This document shows positions 58,897 to 64,000 of a DNA stretch of 64,000 bases, in pieces. Under the pieces are notes generated by a model. It saw only the letters and a program-made list of their open reading frames with translations, did not search any database and was not told where the DNA came from. The stretch spans positions 2,666,001-2,730,000 of the forward strand of contig OZ176056.1 in assembly GCA_964247055.1 (NCBI GenBank), in the 5' to 3' direction. This DNA is from Paragordius varius (Eukaryota; Nematomorpha). The position numbers and the translations under genes are program-made. Each line of letters begins with the position of its first letter. Position 1 is the first letter of the stretch.

Positions 58897-61800
58897 CAAT
58901 CAATCAATCAAGTCGTTGTTTGTCCAGCATGTGCTAGCTTCCAAATTCTTGAGCGAAATAGCTTGCGATCGAGACAATCGTCTTTGTTCAGTTGAGTTAA
59001 GTGTAAGTCATTGCTGAGTGTTTTTTCCCAATCATGGTATGGTCTACCTCGTTTTAAATTGCCGTTCGGATGAAAGGATCTAATTTTGTTAATCCAACCA
59101 TTTGAGCGTTCAATGTGACCCCAGTATCTGAGACGATTTGCTCTGAGAAAAGTAGACATAGGTGCGATATGAAACAGATTATGTATGCTTTTATTATTAT
59201 TTGTTTTATCATTGTGATACTGATTGGTGAGGCAAGAGTTGAGGATTTTTCTTTCTATGTCACATAATTTATTTTCATTAGTTTGGTTTAAGGGCCAACA
59301 TTCGCTAGCATAGGTGAGGGCAGGGCGAATGGCAATCGTATAGATTTTGCCCTTGTTTGGATTTGAAATGTGTTTGTGTTTCATTATATACTTGAGTTGA
59401 TGAAATTTGGCCCAAGCCTGATGTGACCGTGTTGTTATGGCGTTTTTAATATTCATATCAGCTGCTATTGTATCACCCAGGTAATTGTACTTGTTTACTA
59501 TTTCGATGTTTGTAGTTGGAAGGTAGGTGGTTTGTGTGGGATTATTTGGGTTTATATCTGGTGTTGCACAAGCTTTACATATAAAATTTTCAATTCCCAA
59601 TAAACTTCCTTTAATTTGTGAGTACTTTTTATGGACCCACAGCTGGCATTTAGTGCATTTGATGGAATTAAGTTTCACTTCAGAGTGACAAATGGAGCAA
59701 GGGAATTTTATTACAGGTACCGGTGAGCCTGTTATTTAAGCCTTTGTTTTATCTGTGTTAATTTTGAGGCCAAATTTTTCTAAAGTAGATTTCCAGAGGT
59801 TATATTTATTGATAATGTCTGTTTCGCTGGTGGCTGTTAGTATTATGTCGTCAGCGTACATCATCTCAAAAGGTAAACCTGTTTTTATATTATCAGTTAT
59901 TACATCCATAATGATGATAAATAGTAATGGACTGAGGATGGAGCCCTGGTGTAGTCCGACAGTTACTGGAAATTGATTGGTATCACCCACGGGAGTTCTC
60001 ACGCAACTAGTGGTGTTCTCATATAGTAAGTTTATTATTCTTATTATCCATTCCGGAATTTCTTTTTTTCGTAACGCAAATGTGATCATGGACCACGGGA
60101 TGCAGTCGAATGCACGGCTTAAATCAATAAAGATGTGATATAAGGTTTTGTTTTTGCATCTGTAGTTCTCTTGTAGCCTTCTAAGAATGAATATGGCGTC
60201 AGAGGTGCTGATCCCCTGTTGGAAACCGAATTGGTTTTCGTCAATCGAGCAAAGCTGACGTATTTTCTTTTCTATAATTATTTCGAATAATTTGGTTGCG
60301 TGTTCAAGTAATTTTAATGGTCTGTAGGAGGCGCAGTTGAGCATGTCGCCTTTGTTTTTATATATTGGAATTATGACACTTTGGTTCCAGTCGTTCGGGC
60401 TTTTTTCCTCCATTATAATCAGATTAAATAGATCTGTGAAATAGGTAATTGCTTCAGGAATATTTTTGTACATTTCAGTTTTAATTTCCGTTGGACCAGA
60501 TGCCTTATTGATTTTACATTTTTGCATGGCTAAGCTCACATCTTCTGCAGTAATAATTGGGGGTGGCCCAATAACTGGAGGTAAGTTTGGGATCTCGACA
60601 TTTGAATGCTGGAAATTCAGTGTATTTTGCATGTATTGTGTCCATACATTTTGAATGCTAAGAGTGTCAGTAACTGTGTTGTTATTTTTATCTTTTATGG
60701 CTTTCACTACCCGAATATCTTTTTTATTATTATTAATATTTTTTAGTGTTTTAAAAACTTTTAAGTTTTTAATTTCTCCCTCAAGTTTTTTGGCCATTTC
60801 CAAACATCTTTCATTCATTTTGTCAGCTATTATTTTCTTTACTCTTTTTTTAACCATTATGTAAAAATGTTTGTCATCATCATGTTTAGAAGCTTTCCAT
60901 TTCTTAAAGGCATCTCTTTTCTCATTCAATAAGGGTTTAATATCGCTTTGCCACCACCATTGAGATTTTGTTTTGGTACGTTTTCTTCCGCAGATTTTGG
61001 AAACGTTTGAGAGAAGGGTGTTTTTGAGATGCTCCCAGCCGTCATGAACGTTGTTAGGGGAATGTTTTAGTTCAGGTGTAATTTGGTTGATGTATTGATG
61101 CTTTGTTTTAGGATCATTAAGTTTTGCAACGTTAAGTTGTGGCAATTTTTTAGGGCTAGGTCGGTTCTTATTTATTATTAAAAAAGCAACTATTAGTTTA
61201 TGTTGTGTATCATATTCATAAGTTTTAAAGTTGGTTATAATTTTTCTAAGTTGTTGGTTCAGCAACACAAAGTCTATTTGCGATGTGTGATTTCCGCTTT
61301 TATATGTGTGGATTTGGCTAGGTTTTTTACAGAAGTGTGTGTTGCAAATCAATAAGTTTGCGGCACTGCAGAATTCCAAGAGGGTTTCGCCCTCTTTGTT
61401 GCGAGAGCCAATACCTACTCCACCGTGTATACCTTCATAACCATCAGCGTGCATTCCAATTGTCCATTAAAATCTCCGCCGATCAGAAGTATTTCATTTG
61501 TGGGAACATTTTGTGCGATCTGATAAAGCTGATTCCAAAATTCCTGTTTGGTAGTTTCATTTTGACCCTGTTGAGGGGTATAGATGGATAGTATGTTAAG
61601 GGTGGTATTATTGAGAGCCACTCGCATTTGAATAATTCTGTCGTTGTGACGTGTAATGTCAATTATATTTTCTTTTATCTGATCGTTTATGGCTATTGCT
61701 ACCCCTGATTTCCCTGATTTTCCTCCTTCATAATACAGTGTAAAACCTTCATGTTGATAATTACCTCCGTTTTTAAAACGAGTTTCTTGTAAACAACATA

Positions 61801-62527
61801 TGTCAAGCTTTTGTTCTTTAATCGCATTTATTATCATCCAAGCTTTTCCAACAAGAGTTCCGACATTCCATGTGCCAAATTTAAAGTTGTTATTTTTAAT
61901 ATTAAATGATTTTTTCTCAGGTAATATTTCACTTTTCCGTAGATGTATTATAAATATAATTATTATTATTATGCAGTATAAAAATAAATAAATAAAATGA
62001 AGTTTCAAAGACGCTTTTATAAGTAGTATTTATTCATTATTATTTCGCTGTTGAACATGGTAAAAGTAATGAGGCTTGATTTTTATAGACTATATGCCCT
62101 TATAGCCAACCTCTTAACTCAGAGGAGAGAGTACCTTATTCGCTGTACCAGGCTAGAGAGTGTCTAAAAAAACTTCGAATCTCTCAATCCGTTTGTAGAT
62201 TTAAGTCTACGGCCGAGGGAGGTGCCTTTCTGGGCTTTGGAAGCTCCCACTCCATCTTTCGTTTTAAGTACTTATATTATCGTTATTATCATCTGGCTGC
62301 TGGTTATAGCGCCCAGATAAACCCGCTTTAAAACCATGTGTGTGAATACAGGCATTGTGGTATTTTGTAAGAAAATGAGACAGCCAATCTCAATTCCGCC
62401 ACGCCCCACACACTAGTTTTCCTCCTTGTGGATTGATGTTCATTGACTGTTCTTTACAAACAGTGCCGCTCCCGTTAGCGTTACCCGGGATGCCCCGCGA
62501 GGAGGTGGGAGTCGGTCTTTGCATCCC
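58897..62527 (-). mobile_element. Full-length RTE-like LINE, nearly intact
   Basis: A 3,631-bp insertion between perfect 16-bp target duplications. The 5' end is at 62,527 with an untranslated leader of about 520 bp; the 3' end is a (GATT)n-type tail, and the stop codon of the last frame lies inside that tail, as in RTE elements with very short 3' regions. It encodes an apurinic-type endonuclease and reverse transcriptase (see 58,908-62,008). The 16 identical target bases and few frame lesions point to a recent insertion. Confidence 0.95.
58908..62008 (-). pseudogene. Endonuclease/reverse transcriptase polyprotein of the RTE-like LINE
   Basis: Minus-strand order: APE endonuclease (FGTWNVGTLVGKAW, DICCLQETRF, LLIGGDFNG; 62,008 to about 61,450), then reverse transcriptase (FIDLSRAFDCIPW, GLHQGSILSPLLF, YADDIILTATSE; to 59,736). 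The C-terminal part has a PHD-like Cys cluster (CSICHSEVKLNSIKCTKC, then WVHKKYSQIKG, where the family usually has Cys instead of Tyr) and YASECWPLNQTNENKL, ending at RLRYWGHIER. Two lesions are seen: a frameshift near 61,450-61,460 between endonuclease and RT, and a TAA at 59,736-59,738 followed by the same frame. The endonuclease and RT catalytic motifs are otherwise intact. RTE clade is inferred from motif style. Confidence 0.9.
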
Positions 62528-62543
62528 TGATGTTAAATATTAT
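62528..62543. repeat. Target-site duplication, right copy
   Basis: TGATGTTAAATATTAT, matching 58,881-58,896. Confidence 0.95.
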
Positions 62544-64000
62544 ATATTTTTATTGATTTTTAGGTAAGGTTATCCTCATTAAATAATTCTTGTGTCCGTT
62601 ATTATAAAAGCTATTTCTTCGGTAAATTAAAAAAAATGGATAAAAAAACCGAAATTAGAAACTTTTGATTCAGAAAGACGAAATGGCATGTTCTTTAGAA
62701 CCGAAACCGTTTACAGTAACAGGTTTATTTAAAATATAACCGGAAGAGATATAAATGATTTCAAACCGTAACCTATTTCATTTCCCAACATTTTTGTTCA
62801 AACCCACCAAATTGTAAATAAAAATTCTTGCGTCCTCCTCAAAAAAATCCAAGATAAAAATGAAAAATTTATAATGATATTATAAAAATCCCAATCAATA
62901 AGATCCTTATATCTGCAATTTTCGAAATGCCATTTCCATATCGATGTCTTGATACAGACCTGAAATCCATCAATATGTTTCTAGCTTTTATTAGTTAAAT
63001 TCTCCAAAATTTTCCCCACCTTTTAGATTTTTCTACACCCCCCTTTTGGGTACCACTGGCCTACATTATTTTTTGGTATTCTCTAATCAAGACTGCGAAA
63101 AATAATTATATAGCATTCGATAGCTGAACTTGTTGTTTTTGCAATCTAGGCATAAAATTATCTTGCTTAAATTTTTAACCCTGTTTTTCTTACCAAAAGC
63201 CTCCGTCTTCTTGCATGTTTCATTTTCACCGAAAGAGTGATAATTCCTTATTATAAATGCATATTTTTTTGGGCTCTGATAAATTTGGGAATGATAAAAT
63301 TAACCGTATAGCAATACCAATTTTCTTGCAGATGAATAGGTCTGGAAATCTTAAATGATATTCACACATGTCAATTATATGGGATAGCTAATCTGTGGCA
63401 CAAATTAAATATATTTATTCCATAAACAGCTGCAAAGCTTAGTTAAGTATATGACTCTTTTAGTAATATCAATATACATATATTTTTCTTAGATATTAAA
63501 ATTTCAGGAGAAAATGCAATCTTCTCGTAAAAAAATAAAAATTTCGGATGGACGTGGAATGTGAATGTGGTTAAAATAAAAAATACTTAAAATAATATTA
63601 CTATAGCTCTCTTTACATAAGTCGCAATAACTGGTATTACTTTGTTAAATGGCTCGGCTAAATTTTTTAATTGAAATACCCAAACAATATTTTTTTAAAT
63701 TAATATATGGTTTATAATATATTACCGCATTTTTCGATTTGAACAACCTTTACAACATTCAACCAAAAGCATTAATAATATAAATTTTACCTTACATAAA
63801 AATGTGGACACCATTCGCATTGGTATGATGGCTTAGGATTTTTTTCAATTAGTTTCAGAATGCCAAGTTCTGAGAGGGGCTTTTACTTATTCAACCTTCT
63901 GTACCTTTTCTCTTTTTGAAATAACAACCCAAAAAGTGATCATAAAACTAATAGTATTTGAAAAATTTGGACCAAAAAATTAATATGTATCATTAGTCAG
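62544..64000. other. Unassigned A+T-rich stretch to the window end
   Basis: No exon or mobile-element end was recognised. Around 62,690-62,750 the text 'gaaccgaaaccgtttacag' recalls the inner ends of the hAT-type element at 31,130-32,789, so a decayed relative is possible. Confidence 0.35.

Overview
This is animal nuclear DNA: about 70% A+T, with spliced genes separated by repeats, LINEs and palindromic DNA transposons. Nine conserved animal genes could be assembled exon by exon. They are pyruvate kinase, a synaptotagmin-like two-C2 protein, OCIAD1, HIGD2A, a HINT2-like HIT protein, MRPL53, DPAGT1/ALG7, ZNF593 and EXOSC2. Several reconstructed lengths fall within a residue or two of the human proteins. 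Introns fall into two size classes. Twelve are only 21-34 nt, mostly at the 5' ends of genes, and the others run from about 250 nt to 2.3 kb. Such micro-introns are described in dicyemid mesozoans, and a short-5'/long-3' pattern in parasitic flatworms. A small spiralian parasite is therefore my inference, not something the sequence proves.

Layout. 1-2.8 kb: repeats. 2.8-13.3 kb: pyruvate kinase (+), whose long introns are largely tandem arrays that copy the ends of its own exons, plus two Tc1/mariner-type MITEs. 13.3-16.6 kb: repeats and a mariner relic. 16.66-17.16 kb: a two-exon candidate secreted peptide precursor. 17-24 kb: repeats, a decayed hAT transposase and hAT MITEs. 24.4-30.4 kb: synaptotagmin-like gene (-). 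31.1-32.8 kb: hAT-type non-autonomous element. 33.4-35.3 kb: OCIAD1 (+). 37.5-40.2 kb: broken secreted leucine-rich-repeat gene (+). 43.4-44.8 kb: 5'-truncated, twin-primed LINE. 45.3-48.4 kb: HIGD2A (-) and HINT2-like (+), head to head with start codons 11 bp apart. 48.4-49.2 kb: orphan single-exon ORF (-). 50.6-52.6 kb: MRPL53 (+) with the complete ALG7 gene inside its first intron, then ZNF593 (-) converging 22 bp away. 55.1-58.7 kb: EXOSC2 (-) and an unrecognised basic protein (+), divergent. 58.9-62.5 kb: full-length RTE-like LINE (-) with a 16-bp target duplication. The rest is repeats and unassigned A+T-rich DNA.

Most striking is the MRPL53/ALG7 locus. The first intron of MRPL53 is essentially the ALG7 reading frame: three bases from the 5' splice site to the ALG7 ATG, and 63 bases from the ALG7 stop to the 3' splice site. 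In unspliced RNA the MRPL53 frame stops in a TAATG that overlaps the ALG7 start by one base. An AATAAA lies between the ALG7 stop and the next exon. Splicing would give the mitochondrial ribosomal protein; intron retention or intronic polyadenylation would give the N-glycosylation enzyme. Second in interest are the micro-introns and the repeated tandem duplication of exon ends with their 5' splice sites in pyruvate kinase.
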